In this document: in pieces, positions 1 through 9,074 of the stretch
Position numbering within the stretch: position 1 is the first letter of the stretch
How the letters are laid out: each line of letters begins with the position of its first letter
Assembly: GCA_965198675.1 (NCBI GenBank)
Contig: OZ240666.1
Span: 3,162,001-3,226,000, forward strand
DNA from: Prochloron sp965198675
GTDB lineage: Bacteria; Cyanobacteriota; Cyanobacteriia; Cyanobacteriales; Prochloraceae
Length of the DNA stretch: 64,000 bases
Reading direction: 5' to 3'
Notes under the pieces: generated by a model
Databases searched by the model: none
Seen by the model: the letters and a program-made list of their open reading frames with translations, nothing else
Told to the model about the DNA's origin: nothing
Translations under genes and position numbers: made by a program

Positions 1-830
1 CACAAACTCCCTGTGGTGGGGTTCAAGCCCCCATTGAAGGTTAGGAAGTCTGAGTACACGCCCCAGTTCAAACTGAAGAAGGGTTGAATTCCTTGTGCAA
101 AACTGGGGTACAGCTCTGCCATCAAACTGGCGTCGAAGAATTCGTGGGGTAAGGGAATCTTGTCCGCAGCAACCCCAGAATCTAGCAGTTTGTTAACTGG
201 CAGAGACACGTGGATCAGATGACCAGCCCAACTCAGGGAGCCGCAACCCAGCAGCACAGCTAAGTGGTGATTCATCATGGACTCCACGCTCTGGAACCAT
301 TCCAGTTTGGGAGCCTTTTTGTGATAGTGGAACCACCCAGCGTAGAGCATCAGTGCTGCCATCACCAATCCACCAATGGCTGTAGCCATGAGCTGAGTGG
401 AATTGGTGAACCCGCAGGCTCGCCAGAGATAAAACAGACCGGAGGTGATCTGAATGCCGCTGAAGCCGCCCCCTACATCGGCATTCAGAATGCCTTGACC
501 TACAACTGGCCAAACTACTTGGGCGGAAGGCTTAATGTTGGTGGGATCTGCCAACCAAGCTGTGTAGTTAGAAAATTTAGCGCCATGAAAATACATGCCG
601 CTCAACCAGACGAATACTACAGCTAGGTGACCGAAGTGAGCGCTGAAAATTCGGCGCGAAACTTCTTCTAGATCGTTAGTTTGACTATCGAAATCGTGTG
701 CATTAGCGTGAAGGTTCCAAATCCAGGTGGTGGTTTTGGGACCTCTAGCCAGAGTGCGATCAAAATGACCAGGCTTTCCCCACTTCTCTGTGGAAGTAGG
801 TACGGGGTCTTTATCAACCCTGATTGCCAT
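1..830 (-). CDS. psaA: Photosystem I core protein PsaA, 5' part only (runs off window)
   Basis: About 276 N-terminal residues of PsaA, the chlorophyll a apoprotein that with PsaB forms the photosystem I reaction-centre heterodimer in the thylakoid membrane. The frame starts with ATG at 828-830 (MAIRVDKDPVPTS) and is open to the window edge. Family blocks are clear: KWGKPGHFDRTLARGP, TTTWIWNLHANAHDFD, FSAHFGHLAVVFVWLSGMYF, AQVVWPVVGQGILN, GGGFSGIQITSGLFYLWRA and NHHLAVLLGCGSLSWAGH, with the histidines that bind chlorophyll retained. Most cyanobacterial PsaA proteins have about ten more residues before the VDxDPVPTS block. This copy is shorter there and has several substitutions (for example GHLIHVSLP where GHQIHVSLP is usual), so it may be a divergent paralogue. 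psaB would be expected downstream, outside the window. Confidence 0.93.
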   Translation of the reverse strand, partial: MAIRVDKDPVPTSTEKWGKPGHFDRTLARGPKTTTWIWNLHANAHDFDSQTNDLEEVSRRIFSAHFGHLAVVFVWLSGMYFHGAKFSNYTAWLADPTNIKPSAQVVWPVVGQGILNADVGGGFSGIQITSGLFYLWRACGFTNSTQLMATAIGGLVMAALMLYAGWFHYHKKAPKLEWFQSVESMMNHHLAVLLGCGSLSWAGHLIHVSLPVNKLLDSGVAADKIPLPHEFFDASLMAELYPSFAQGIQPFFSLNWGVYSDFLTFNGGLNPTTGSL

Positions 831-1347
831 GAGGGTTCTCCTCTCTAGACAATGAACTTATATTTTTACGGAAATTGATTGGGTTATTGCCTGTAGAGCC
901 AGTGTTAGTTCCACAGCCTCTACAGGCATTTTACCGCGTTGGAAAACCAGACAAGCTATTTAGTTGACTAGGTTCAATGGGATGGTTTGGAATTTTGGTG
1001 CAGTTCGGTGCTCCCACTCCTACTTCTGCTAGAGGGTAATTTTATCACCCATGGGAGATGATACAGCTTTCTTGTCTTTTTTTAGCAGTGCTTAACATAA
1101 TGTAAAATTAGCTCAATTTTCCATGAACACCGGGTTATTAAAGTCAAGTTTTTATCACCTTTCTTTACAAAAAGTAACAAAACTTTACATTTAATTGAAG
1201 AATCGCAAATTTCGCTATCTAGTCAGCCTAAATCATTTGTACAAGTTCTAACGGTAGATCCCCGCGTAGCGGGGGGATCGGGCGAGGTGCTCAAATTATT
1301 TAGGTTAGCTATATTGCCTATGTAAGTCACGTAGAGGAAGGGAAAGC
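831..1347. other. Intergenic region upstream of psaA with one miniature element
   Basis: No gene seen. It separates divergently transcribed psaA and a lipoprotein gene and should carry the psaA promoter. The half next to psaA is AT-rich. Near 1217-1313 it holds a palindromic miniature element, listed separately. Confidence 0.6.
1217..1313. mobile_element. IS630-type miniature element (MITE), copy 1
   Basis: The ends are imperfect inverted repeats: CCTAAATCATTTGTACAA on the left and the complement of TTATTTAGGTTAGCTATA on the right. They match the termini of the IS630 element at 43700-44857. The core is a palindrome (GATCCCC...GGGGATC, 1258-1279). It is non-coding and probably moved in trans by an IS630 transposase. 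Confidence 0.6.
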
Positions 1348-2850
1348 GTGTTGGATGTTAAATTGATAAGTAGAATTTGCTCGTGGTTACTCTTAGTAGC
1401 CTTAAGTTGGAGTTTAGTGAGTTGCGGAAATAACCTGGAAACCATTGATACATCAGCAACAGAACAGTCTTCCGTTCCACCCCAGGAAGAGAAACTGACA
1501 GAAGTAGCGCCGCCAATTCTCATTGGACAACTACGTCAGAGTTTGGAACAATATCAGCCTCAAGTTACCATTCTCAGCCCCAAAACGGATGAAATTCTCC
1601 CCTCCACAACGGTAAACGTTCAAGTCCAAGTGGGAGACTTACCCATATTTCAAAATCCAGAACTGAAGCTGGGACCGCATTTGCACCTCATTGTAGATAA
1701 TGAAACCTATGGGGCAGTATACGATGTGGATAAACCTATCGTTTTGACTGATTTAACCCCAGGAACTCATACCCTGCGGCTCTTTGCTTCTCGCCCTTGG
1801 CACGAAAGCTTTAAAAACGAAGGTGCTTACGCCCAAACAACTTTTCATGTCTTAACGAAAACAAACGAGAATAATCCAGATCCCTCTTTACCCCTGTTGA
1901 CTTATAGTCGTCCCAAGGGTACTTACGGAGCAGAGCCAATTATGCTCGACTTTTATTTAACTAATGCTCCTTTACACTTAGTTGCTTCTGAGGAGATTGC
2001 TGACTGGCGGATTCGAGTGACGGCAAATGGTCAAAGCTTTCTGTTAGATACTTGGCAGCCTATTTATCTTCAGGGCTTTAAACCAGGAAAGAACTGGGTG
2101 CAGTTGGAATTTATCGATGGAGCGGGGAATAATATACCCAATGTATTTAATAATACCGCGAGACTGATTACTTATGAACCTAATGGTCAGGATAGTCTCG
2201 CGAAAATAGTCCGGGGAGAAGTTGAGCTGGAAGCTTTACGGGGTATTGTAGACCAGAATTATCAAGTTCCCCCTTCCCCACCAATAACTGACCAGGAGGA
2301 AATACCTGATGTTGAAGCAGAAACGACCGTAGTAGAACCGACGGAAGAAGCAACCTTTACAGATGAACCTACTGTAGAAGAAATTCCTGTGGAGGAGGAA
2401 GTTACTGTGGAGGAGGAAGTTACTGTTGAGGAAAATTCACAATCCATTTTCGAGTTCTTCAACCCCTTCGGTAAGGTAGAATCTATTGAAGAGGAAGCTT
2501 CAAAAGTAGAGGAAGTTCCTGTTACAGAGGAACCGAGTGCAGTTGTAGGAGAAGAAGTTACTGTTCCTGAAGAGGAAGAAACTCCTGTGGTAGAATCTAT
2601 TGAAGAGGAGGTTACTTTAGGAGAGGATGAAGTTCCTGTTGTTGAAGAGGAAGAAATTCCTGTGGTAGAATCTATTGAAGAGGAGGTTACTCTAGGAGAA
2701 GATGTTCCTGTTGTTGAAGAGGAAGAAACTCCTGTGGTAGAATCTATGAAGGAGGAAAATACTGTAGAAGAGGATGAAGTTCCTGTTGCTGAAGAGGAAG
2801 AAACTCCTGTGATAGAATCTATTGAAGAGGAACCACCATTATCTCCCTAA
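1348..2850 (+). CDS. Cyanobacterial lipoprotein with acidic repeat tail
   Basis: A 500-aa protein starting at GTG 1348, preceded by a purine-rich stretch that could serve as ribosome binding site. Residues 1-27 are a lipoprotein signal: a hydrophobic run ending in the lipobox LVSC. Residues about 50-300 form a beta-rich exported region of a kind I associate with conserved cyanobacterial proteins of unknown function (motifs such as LGPHLHLIVDN and GTHTLRLFASRPW). From about residue 310 to the end the chain is almost pure Glu/Val/Pro/Thr, with repeats of the type EEEETPVVESIEEEV. That tail resembles an extended, highly charged linker and may reach across the periplasm. No enzymatic motif is visible and the function is unknown. 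Confidence 0.8.
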   Translation: MLDVKLISRICSWLLLVALSWSLVSCGNNLETIDTSATEQSSVPPQEEKLTEVAPPILIGQLRQSLEQYQPQVTILSPKTDEILPSTTVNVQVQVGDLPIFQNPELKLGPHLHLIVDNETYGAVYDVDKPIVLTDLTPGTHTLRLFASRPWHESFKNEGAYAQTTFHVLTKTNENNPDPSLPLLTYSRPKGTYGAEPIMLDFYLTNAPLHLVASEEIADWRIRVTANGQSFLLDTWQPIYLQGFKPGKNWVQLEFIDGAGNNIPNVFNNTARLITYEPNGQDSLAKIVRGEVELEALRGIVDQNYQVPPSPPITDQEEIPDVEAETTVVEPTEEATFTDEPTVEEIPVEEEVTVEEEVTVEENSQSIFEFFNPFGKVESIEEEASKVEEVPVTEEPSAVVGEEVTVPEEEETPVVESIEEEVTLGEDEVPVVEEEEIPVVESIEEEVTLGEDVPVVEEEETPVVESMKEENTVEEDEVPVAEEEETPVIESIEEEPPLSP

Positions 2851-2880
2851 GGCGATCCCACAGGGATCTGCATCCATCCA

Positions 2881-2912
2881 CGCCCGCAATTTATTTGCGG
2901 GCTACTTATAAA
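2881..2912. repeat. Inverted repeat, possible terminator of the lipoprotein gene
   Basis: GCCCGCAA and TTGCGGGC face each other across a short AT loop just after the lipoprotein gene. A related sequence lies at about 8140-8165, so this may be a dispersed repeat acting as a transcription stop. Confidence 0.4.
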
Positions 2913-2978
2913 ACCCCTTCAGGGTTTGAATATTATCCAGTCAAGTACATTAATCTAGATCTGGAATTAGACTAAATC

Positions 2979-3284
2979 ATGGAAACTGAATCTACTATTG
3001 TTCAAGTAGAACTTTCTGACGGCACTCAGGTAAATATAGAAGCCACTCCCGTAGGAGAACAACAAATAGCGGCTCGTACCTTACCATTTGAAGAAGCTGC
3101 TGCTGCTATTGGTTCCATAGCTCAAGATATCTCAACAGCAGTACAAAAAGCTAAACCAGATAAGGCTCAAGTGAAGTTTGGTTTGGAGATTTCTGTGGAA
3201 TCGAAGGGTTTGAGTGCTTTGTTAGCTAAGGGTTCCGGGAAGGCTAATCTAGAGGTTACTTTGGAATGGAACAACAACCAATAA
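2979..3284 (+). CDS. Trypsin-co-occurring domain protein (Trypco1-like)
   Basis: A 101-aa protein, MxxESTIVQVELSDGTQV..., with the compact pattern of the trypsin-co-occurring family: an N-terminal beta strand pair, a helix (EEAAAAIGSIAQDI) and a C-terminal strand KVxFGLEISVESKG...ANLEVTLEW. Proteins of this family are encoded next to trypsin-like proteases in predicted bacterial conflict or signalling loci. Here its end overlaps the start of the protease gene by 19 nt, which points to translational coupling. Its biochemical role is not known; it is probably a partner or regulator of the protease. Confidence 0.75.
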   Translation: METESTIVQVELSDGTQVNIEATPVGEQQIAARTLPFEEAAAAIGSIAQDISTAVQKAKPDKAQVKFGLEISVESKGLSALLAKGSGKANLEVTLEWNNNQ

Positions 3285-4897
3285 GTGCAGAGCGATTTGA
3301 TTCCTATTTACAAGATTGTACAGTGCGCCTGAGGATAAAGAAGAGTCTGGGGACTGGTTTTTTTGTGGCACCAAGGCTAATTTTGACCTGCGCTCATGTG
3401 GTACAATATGCTTGGGCTGATGAATTAACTGTTACAGTGGATTGGTTCAAGGAGTCTCGGGAGGCTGAGGCAGAAATTGTTTCCTGTCTGGAAGAACCTC
3501 ATTTGGATCTGGCTTTGCTTCGGCTCCATGAGGGACTAAATTGGCACCATCCTTGTGTGACACTAGATATTGCCGAGCCTGATATTGGCGCTGCCTTATA
3601 TTGCTATGGGTATACTCAAAGTTATCCACAAGGAGATTCAGCTACATTTACCTATGAAGGCATTAGTAAGCAGGTTAAAGTTATTAGGTATAAGTTAAAA
3701 GGAGGTCAGGCAGAGCCTGGGTTGAGTGGGGGAGCCTTGTTGAATCAGCAGACTGGCAAGGTTTGTGGGGTTATCAATTTGTCTCGCAACATAAATACAG
3801 ATTTGGGGGGTCGTGGTATTCCTGGGGTAGTTATTGCCCAGCAGTTCCCTGACTTATTGGCCGAAAATTGGAGACTTTATGGTCAAACCACAAAAGTTGA
3901 TGATATAAACTATTTTATGTATGGTGGTGCTGTGGCTCCTGAAGGCTTTTGGGGACGAAAAGAGGCGATCCGCGCGTAGCGCGGATCCGGTGTTTCACCC
4001 CGGATCGCCCACCTGAAAAATCGCATTGGTGCCAAAATAGCCCAGCCAGTTAATATTGTGGGGTACCGCCGACAGGGGAAAAGCTCGGTTTTGCGCTATA
4101 TTAAGGATCGTCCTGAGATTTTCTTTCCGGCGGCACAACAGCCTCTGATTGTTTCCCTGGATTTGCAAGCTGGGCAATTTCATTCCCCAGAGGGGGTGAC
4201 GGAAGGGATTCGCCGGGCGATCGCCGGGCACCTGGGAGAGGAATTCTGGACAAGGGCAGAAAATACGGATCTTTTTGCGGTGGAAGATGGGCTGGAGGAG
4301 GTGCGCCATCGAGGTTATCGGCTCATTTTGCTGTTGGATGAGTTTGAGCGGGTTCAGTTAAAGGATTTCCAAGATTGGGGGGAAGATTGCCGCTCGAAGA
4401 TGTCTGCTGGTATTTTTACTATAGTCATTGCTACAAAGCGACCTATCTATGAGGCTTACCACAGTCTAAATCTCACCTCTCCTTTTGATAATCTTTTCAG
4501 TATGACGGTGTTGGGGGCGCTGGAAAGGGAGGCTTGGGAGGAGGGAGTGAGAGCAGGTTTTCAGGGTACAATTGAGCAAAAGGAGTTAAACTGGATTGAA
4601 GATATAGCGGGGGCATTACCTTTTTATGTGCAAATGGCTGCCTCAATGTTGTGGCAGTATGAGGATATAGATTCATCTCAAAAAGCAATGAGAGAACAAG
4701 TAAAGCCACATTTTCAGTACTTGTGGGATAACTTGAGTAGTGAGGAGCGCTCTGCTTTGAAGTTTGTGGTTGGTTATTCCGATGTTGAGCAACCGTCACT
4801 TCAGATTTTGGCTCACTTAGAGCGACATGGTTTGCTGAAACAGTCTCGTAAACGGGTGTTTAGTAGGTTATTTGAATATTTTTTGCAGCAACTGTAG
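3266..4897 (+). pseudogene. Trypsin-like protease fused to AAA/STAND-type ATPase, interrupted by a TAG in a palindromic repeat
   Basis: Two open stretches (3266-3979 and about 3980-4897) lie in the same frame and together give a protein of about 540 aa. The N-terminal part is a chymotrypsin-fold serine protease with the triad His44 (ILTCAHVV), Asp81 (HLDLALLRL) and Ser154 (GLSGGAL). The C-terminal part is a P-loop ATPase with Walker A GYRRQGKSS and Walker B LILLLDEFER, followed by helical segments typical of AAA_35/NACHT-like sensors. The only break is a TAG at 3977-3979, inside a palindromic repeat at 3965-4009; after it the frame continues cleanly into HLKNRIGAKIAQPVNIVGYRR... (shown here only as landmarks). 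So the repeat inserted in frame and brought the stop with it. Without readthrough the cell makes a protease domain only. Protease plus ATPase plus Trypco partner suggests a sensor-protease of the bacterial conflict type. Confidence 0.75.
3965..4009. repeat. Short palindromic repeat inserted in the protease-ATPase gene
   Basis: Two back-to-back palindromes: GATCCGCGC/GCGCGGATC around GTA, then CCGG...CCGG. It introduces the in-frame TAG. Related units lie at about 1257-1281 and, inside the NRPS gene, at 57206-57240. Confidence 0.7.
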
Positions 4898-5051
4898 GGT
4901 GGGCAATCAAAAATTTACTTGATACTTCTCTGACTTCTCTCTTCTCTCTTTCCCTCTTTCTCTGCATCCTCTGCGTCTCTGCGGTTCATTATAGCAGTAC
5001 GCAAGAGGAACGAAAACAAAATTATTTGAAGAGTTTTTTACAGGAACAGTC
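4898..5051. repeat. Pyrimidine-rich low-complexity repeat
   Basis: A TC-rich run ending in CCTCTGCGTCTCTGCGGTTC. The same unit occurs inside the NRPS gene at 60370-60425 and, as its complement, near 47320. It is a dispersed repeat between the two ATPase genes. Confidence 0.6.
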
Positions 5052-8006
5052 ATGAAACGCTATTTGCCAGAAATCTGGGAACTGTTTTACTGGGCACTTT
5101 GGTGTCCTTCAAAACTTCAACAACGCATGAAAGAAACAGTGACCAGTTACCAGTTACCAGTGACCAGCACTGGATTTAGTGACGTTCTCCTCTTCAAGTT
5201 TAACTTCCGATTCTTCAGTCAGTTTTTGCTTTTAATCGCTATTCTGAGTCTCTCTTTAGTTTTCACTGGAGCACCCTTCTTACCGCTAATTATACTTTTT
5301 ATTTTATTAACGGCTTACAGTATTGCCATATTCTTCTTACCACTATCACTATGTGTTCCTGTTCTTTCTTTGTTTGTGCTTTTAGATCCATCAAATCAGT
5401 CGCAGGATATCTGGATGGATATGCTGGAGGCTGTAAAAAAGACCATCCCACCTTTTTCACAACTCGCATTAGGGCTTGGAGTTGATAGTATAGGTTTAGG
5501 AATAACCTTTGCCATATCCTTGACATTGCTTCGTCGAAAACAGAGCCAGTTGTCTAAAAATGTTTTCATCATTGGTAGTATCTTGAGTGCTTTGTTGGGA
5601 GCAGTATTAGCAACAGAAAATTTATTGTTTACACTCTTTTTAGGAGGGATAGTTGGACTTTTCTCTTTCTTTGCGAAAGACGAGCTTGAAAGTGAAGATA
5701 ATGCGACAGTCGTTGCGTTCGGAGTTGTGGGAGGAGTTGCGGGAGGAGTTGTGGCAGGAGTTGTGGGAGTCGTTGCGGGAGGAGTTGCAGCAAGAGTTGT
5801 GTTAGGAGTTGTGTTAGGAGTTGCGGGAGTCGTTGTGGGAGTCGTTGTGGGAGTCGTTGCGAGAGCAGTTGTGGGAGTCGTTGTGGGAGTCGTTGTGGCA
5901 AGAGTTGCGGCAGGAGTTGTGGGAGTCGTTGCGGCAGGAGTTGCGGCAGGAGTTGCGGCAGGAGTTGCGGCAGGAGTTGCGGCAGGAGTTGCGGCAGGAG
6001 TTGCGGCAGGAGTTGCGGCAGGAGTTGCAGCTATTGCTACGTTCCCCCTACCCTTGTTTCTACTAACTGCTGGTTTGCTTGCTATGTGCTCATCCCCAGC
6101 CAAAAATAGAAGCTTAGGATTAATTATTACAGTGCTTCTTACTGCTTTGGGGGTAGACAATCTAGGAGTAACTGCACTATGGGTGGTACCAACCACATTA
6201 CTTTTCTACTTTCGCCTTATTCCTGATTACTTGCTTCTATCTCTTATTGTACAACTTACATCAGCTTTCCGTCGTCTCTCCAAAAACATTCCTTGGTTAC
6301 CTACAAGCTCTGCTCTCAAACAGCTTCAACAACTGCCTCCCTACTCCAGTGAGTTGTTGTGGTTCCCTCTACCAGGACAAAATCAGGTACTAGTGGCAGC
6401 ATTTCAAGAAAATCCCACGGAAGCACTTCCCACTCTACAAAGAATGCAAGCCATGGATTTGCCCGGTTTCCATGGCACAGTTTACCAGGCTCTCTCCCCA
6501 ATTGTAGCTAACCTATTGGCAACAGTAGACACAACCCCCACATTGCTCCACACCATTTCACCAGAACATTCCATTCTCTCGGTACTGGTTCCATCCTTCT
6601 CCACCCCTTCCTCTAGTATAGAGTCAGATGACTCATTCTCACCAAACCCAGTCCATACAAAGATTCCCACTGATTTAAATATCATGGTACCACGATTGGG
6701 GAATATAGTGAAAGACGTGAGGAACGCCCTAGAAGGGGGAAATATTGTCCTCAGAGAAAGAGCCTTAGAACGAATTCTCAACAACCTGAAAGGATTATCT
6801 AACCAACTCCCTGGTCTGGGTATTCAGGGGAACCCTCTCCCCCGCTGGCAAAAGGTTCTGCAACGGTGGGAAAGGTTAATTCAACTGGAACTGGAAGAAC
6901 AACAAAAACTATCCCAAGGGGAACTTTTGAACCCATTTGTTTATGGGAACCCCCTCAGAAGTGAGAGTAACAACCTCTTCAAAGGGAGGCAAAAATTTGC
7001 CGACCAAATTGTGCGCCAGATCCTGGACAGAAACCGCCCTACCCTGGTGCTTCTAGGCTCCCGACGTATGGGCAAAACCTCATTCCTCCTGAACCTCACT
7101 CGCCTTCTTCCCAGCGACCTAATTCCTATTTATATCGACCTCCAGCGAGCCGGAATGACTAGTAGCGACGGGGATTTTTGCTATGGTTTTGCTAGAGCAA
7201 TCCGCCGAGAGACGGGCAGTCAAGCCATTGCACTGCCCCCTCTGCTCCCACGGGACCATTTTCGCCAGAACCCCTACACTGCCCTGGAAGACTGGCTGGA
7301 GGACAATCTGCCCCTGCTGGGGGAACGACGTCTCCTGCTGTGCTTAGATGAATTCGAGAAAATAGGCACTGCTCTCACTCAAGAACGCATGAGTAAGCGC
7401 CTCCTGGACGAAATGCGCCACCTAATCCAACACATGGATCACCTCAGTTTCCTCTTCAGTGGTGTCCAAGCACTAGACGAATTAGGTCCCAATTGGAGCA
7501 GCTATTTTATCAGCACTACACCTATTTATATGTTATACTTAGAACCCCACGAAGCAGAAGACCTCCTGCGGAATCCGGACCCGGATTTTGAGCTACAATA
7601 CCATGAAGAGATGATTCCAGAAATACTCCGCCTCACCCGCTGTCAGCCCTATCTATTGCAACTTATAGAGGCTAGTCTCGTCACTCAAGCCAACGAAAAT
7701 GGAGAAAAGATTGCCACCCTCTCCACCCTCCACCAGGCTATAGAAAAAGCCTTCACCCAAGGAGCATCCTATTTCACCAATGTTTGGAGTGAATATACCG
7801 AGAGAACCCCTTCTGAGTGCCACGCTGGACAACTATTTCTCCACCACTTGGTGCAAGGAAAGAAACCAAATCCCACTGCAACCCCAGAAACCCAAAGTGC
7901 TATCCAACGTATGGTGAAATATCACCTCCTAGAGCGCCTACCAGAGGGCGATTATCAAGTGGAAATCCCCCTGATCCAACAATGGATAAAAGAACGAAGA
8001 CGGTAG
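5052..8006 (+). CDS. Membrane protein with Val/Ala/Gly repeat region and C-terminal AAA-type ATPase
   Basis: A 984-aa protein. Residues about 55-140 and 180-220 are hydrophobic membrane segments. Residues about 219-328 are a low-complexity stretch of Val, Ala and Gly (GVVAGVV, then GVAAGVAAGVAA) encoded by tandem 12-bp units. More membrane segments follow to about 420, then a linker. The C-terminal third is a P-loop ATPase: Walker A LLGSRRMGKTSF near 668 and Walker B LLLCLDEFEK near 765. It resembles the ATPase half of the upstream protease-ATPase, so the three genes may form one sensor system at the membrane. Residues 31-43 (VTSYQLPVTST) come from a dispersed CAGTTACCAG repeat that has been absorbed into the reading frame. 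Function is not known; the ATPase call is firm, the biological role is inference. Confidence 0.75.
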   Translation: MKRYLPEIWELFYWALWCPSKLQQRMKETVTSYQLPVTSTGFSDVLLFKFNFRFFSQFLLLIAILSLSLVFTGAPFLPLIILFILLTAYSIAIFFLPLSLCVPVLSLFVLLDPSNQSQDIWMDMLEAVKKTIPPFSQLALGLGVDSIGLGITFAISLTLLRRKQSQLSKNVFIIGSILSALLGAVLATENLLFTLFLGGIVGLFSFFAKDELESEDNATVVAFGVVGGVAGGVVAGVVGVVAGGVAARVVLGVVLGVAGVVVGVVVGVVARAVVGVVVGVVVARVAAGVVGVVAAGVAAGVAAGVAAGVAAGVAAGVAAGVAAGVAAIATFPLPLFLLTAGLLAMCSSPAKNRSLGLIITVLLTALGVDNLGVTALWVVPTTLLFYFRLIPDYLLLSLIVQLTSAFRRLSKNIPWLPTSSALKQLQQLPPYSSELLWFPLPGQNQVLVAAFQENPTEALPTLQRMQAMDLPGFHGTVYQALSPIVANLLATVDTTPTLLHTISPEHSILSVLVPSFSTPSSSIESDDSFSPNPVHTKIPTDLNIMVPRLGNIVKDVRNALEGGNIVLRERALERILNNLKGLSNQLPGLGIQGNPLPRWQKVLQRWERLIQLELEEQQKLSQGELLNPFVYGNPLRSESNNLFKGRQKFADQIVRQILDRNRPTLVLLGSRRMGKTSFLLNLTRLLPSDLIPIYIDLQRAGMTSSDGDFCYGFARAIRRETGSQAIALPPLLPRDHFRQNPYTALEDWLEDNLPLLGERRLLLCLDEFEKIGTALTQERMSKRLLDEMRHLIQHMDHLSFLFSGVQALDELGPNWSSYFISTTPIYMLYLEPHEAEDLLRNPDPDFELQYHEEMIPEILRLTRCQPYLLQLIEASLVTQANENGEKIATLSTLHQAIEKAFTQGASYFTNVWSEYTERTPSECHAGQLFLHHLVQGKKPNPTATPETQSAIQRMVKYHLLERLPEGDYQVEIPLIQQWIKERRR
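5145..5168. repeat. AGTTACCAG repeat inside a coding region
   Basis: Two and a half copies of CAGTTACCAGTGACCAG, read in frame as SYQLPVTS. Four tandem copies of the same unit occur between genes at 35505-35535. Confidence 0.6.
5718..6033. repeat. Tandem GGAGTTGCGGCA-type minisatellite in the ATPase gene
   Basis: Units of 12 bp (GGAGTTGCGGCA and relatives with GTCGTTGTGG) repeat across about 310 bp. The last nine or so copies are nearly identical, which points to recent expansion. Because the unit is a multiple of three, copy-number change keeps the frame. Confidence 0.85.
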
Positions 8007-8130
8007 GGTGGGCATTGCCCACCAGGGTGGGCAATGCCCACCAGACCTTTGTAGACCTTTGTAGGGTGGGCAATGCCCACCAGACCTTTGTAGACCTTTG
8101 TAGGGTGGGCATTGCCCATCAGGGAGTGTG
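8007..8130. repeat. GGGTGGGCATTGCCCACC repeat cluster
   Basis: Four copies of the palindrome TGGGCA(A/T)TGCCCA joined by CAGACCTTTGTAGACCTTTG units directly after the ATPase gene. The same palindrome recurs at 42612-42630, 42752-42775, 45908-45925, 49548-49569 and 51757-51775. Confidence 0.8.
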
Positions 8131-8439
8131 CTGCTGACCCACCTGCGAATAAATTGCGGGCTAGTATTAATGGATTTTTAATATCTAAAATATATCTAAT
8201 AATTTATGCATAATATATTTTTACGACAGCACGAATTCCTAACTCGCGCCTAGGGCTATATCTGACATTGTGCAGCTAAAATTTGTTTTAATAGTTGACA
8301 TTGTCAGAAAAATAAGCTATAGTAAACCTAAATGATTTGATCCCCCCGCCCTAAGGGGGGATCTAGCGTTAGGATTTGTACAAATGATTTAGACGCACTA
8401 TATATGATTACAGCCAACTAGAACTTTGAAGGAAAAACC
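8131..8439. other. Gene-free stretch with a miniature element
   Basis: AT-rich and without a convincing reading frame. It contains an inverted-repeat fragment near 8140-8165 and the MITE at 8315-8404. Confidence 0.5.
8315..8404. mobile_element. IS630-type MITE, copy 2
   Basis: The left end is GCTATAGTAAACCTAAATGA and the right end is its approximate inverse, ACAAATGATTTAGACGCACT followed by ATAT. The core is GATCCCCCC...GGGGGGATC. Same termini as the IS630 at 43700-44857. Confidence 0.65.
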
Positions 8440-8985
8440 ATGGCTAATAATATCCTGGACAATATAGATAGGTCGAAGTTAGGAAAGCTATCGCGTAGGA
8501 TGCGTTACGCTAACCCATTTAATTTAGGATGCTGCTACGTACGATGCGTTACGCCAACAAAGTTTGTATTGTTGCTACTACTTACGGCTAGTAATGCATC
8601 CTACGGCAGCTAACGCATCCTACGGGTGGGGACTGTCGCGCATTCGTTCAACAGGCTCGTAAAAGATGCAGTATGACTCAGGCTTATGGCAAGTTCGTCA
8701 GTGACTTTGTTCGTCAATGTGGTGGAACCTTTTCAGGTACAGTTTCGAGCTGCTTATGGGCGCAATGAGTCCGAACAAGCGCTGATTGAACCAGTTATTC
8801 AGGATCTACAAGAGTTGTGCCAAAACTATCTAGAACTTGAGGAAATGCTACAGGGGTCAACTAAATGTGGACAAAACTTGACATTACGCTACAAATGTCT
8901 CAAATTGCTGGTCGGCGTTCGTTTCTGGTTACCGCTTGCAGCTAGATCGTTCCTTGGTAGGAACTCCCAGATACCGAACCTTTGA
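8440..8985 (+). pseudogene. Remnant of an unidentified gene broken by a repeat
   Basis: A good start (ATG at 8440 after GAAGGAAAA) reads MANNILDNIDRSKLGKLS and then runs into the TAGGATGCG repeat at 8495-8626. Beyond the repeat, fragments in different frames (AFVQQARK from 8640; ALIEPVIQDLQELCQNYLEL in the frame of 8686-8985) look like pieces of one gene with frameshifts. I do not recognise the family. No function is offered. Confidence 0.35.
8495..8626. repeat. TAGGATGCGTTACG repeat, copy A
   Basis: Starts GTAGGATGCGTTACGCTAAC, contains the block CGCCAACAAAGTTTGTATTG and ends TAACGCATCCTACGG, so the ends are inverted. Copies also at 21944-22054, 22072-22179, 23904-24014, 24198-24264 and 36039-36105. 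Confidence 0.75.
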
Positions 8986-9074
8986 CCGTTCCCTCTACCC
9001 CGGTGCCTTGGCTTTAAACTTAGGGAGTAGCCACCCCTCGCCTAAAGCATCAGTTACCGAACTACCAATTTATT

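Noticed and set aside
2262..2462. Reverse-strand ORF rich in Ser/Thr/Val
   Set aside because: Antisense of the Glu/Val repeat tail of the lipoprotein gene.
5930..6033. CRISPR-like array
   Set aside because: The units are 12 bp, directly joined without spacers, and lie in frame within a coding sequence.
5396..6196. Reverse-strand ORF rich in PAATPAATP
   Set aside because: It is the antisense reading of the Val/Ala/Gly minisatellite; its length comes from the repeat having no stops in any frame.
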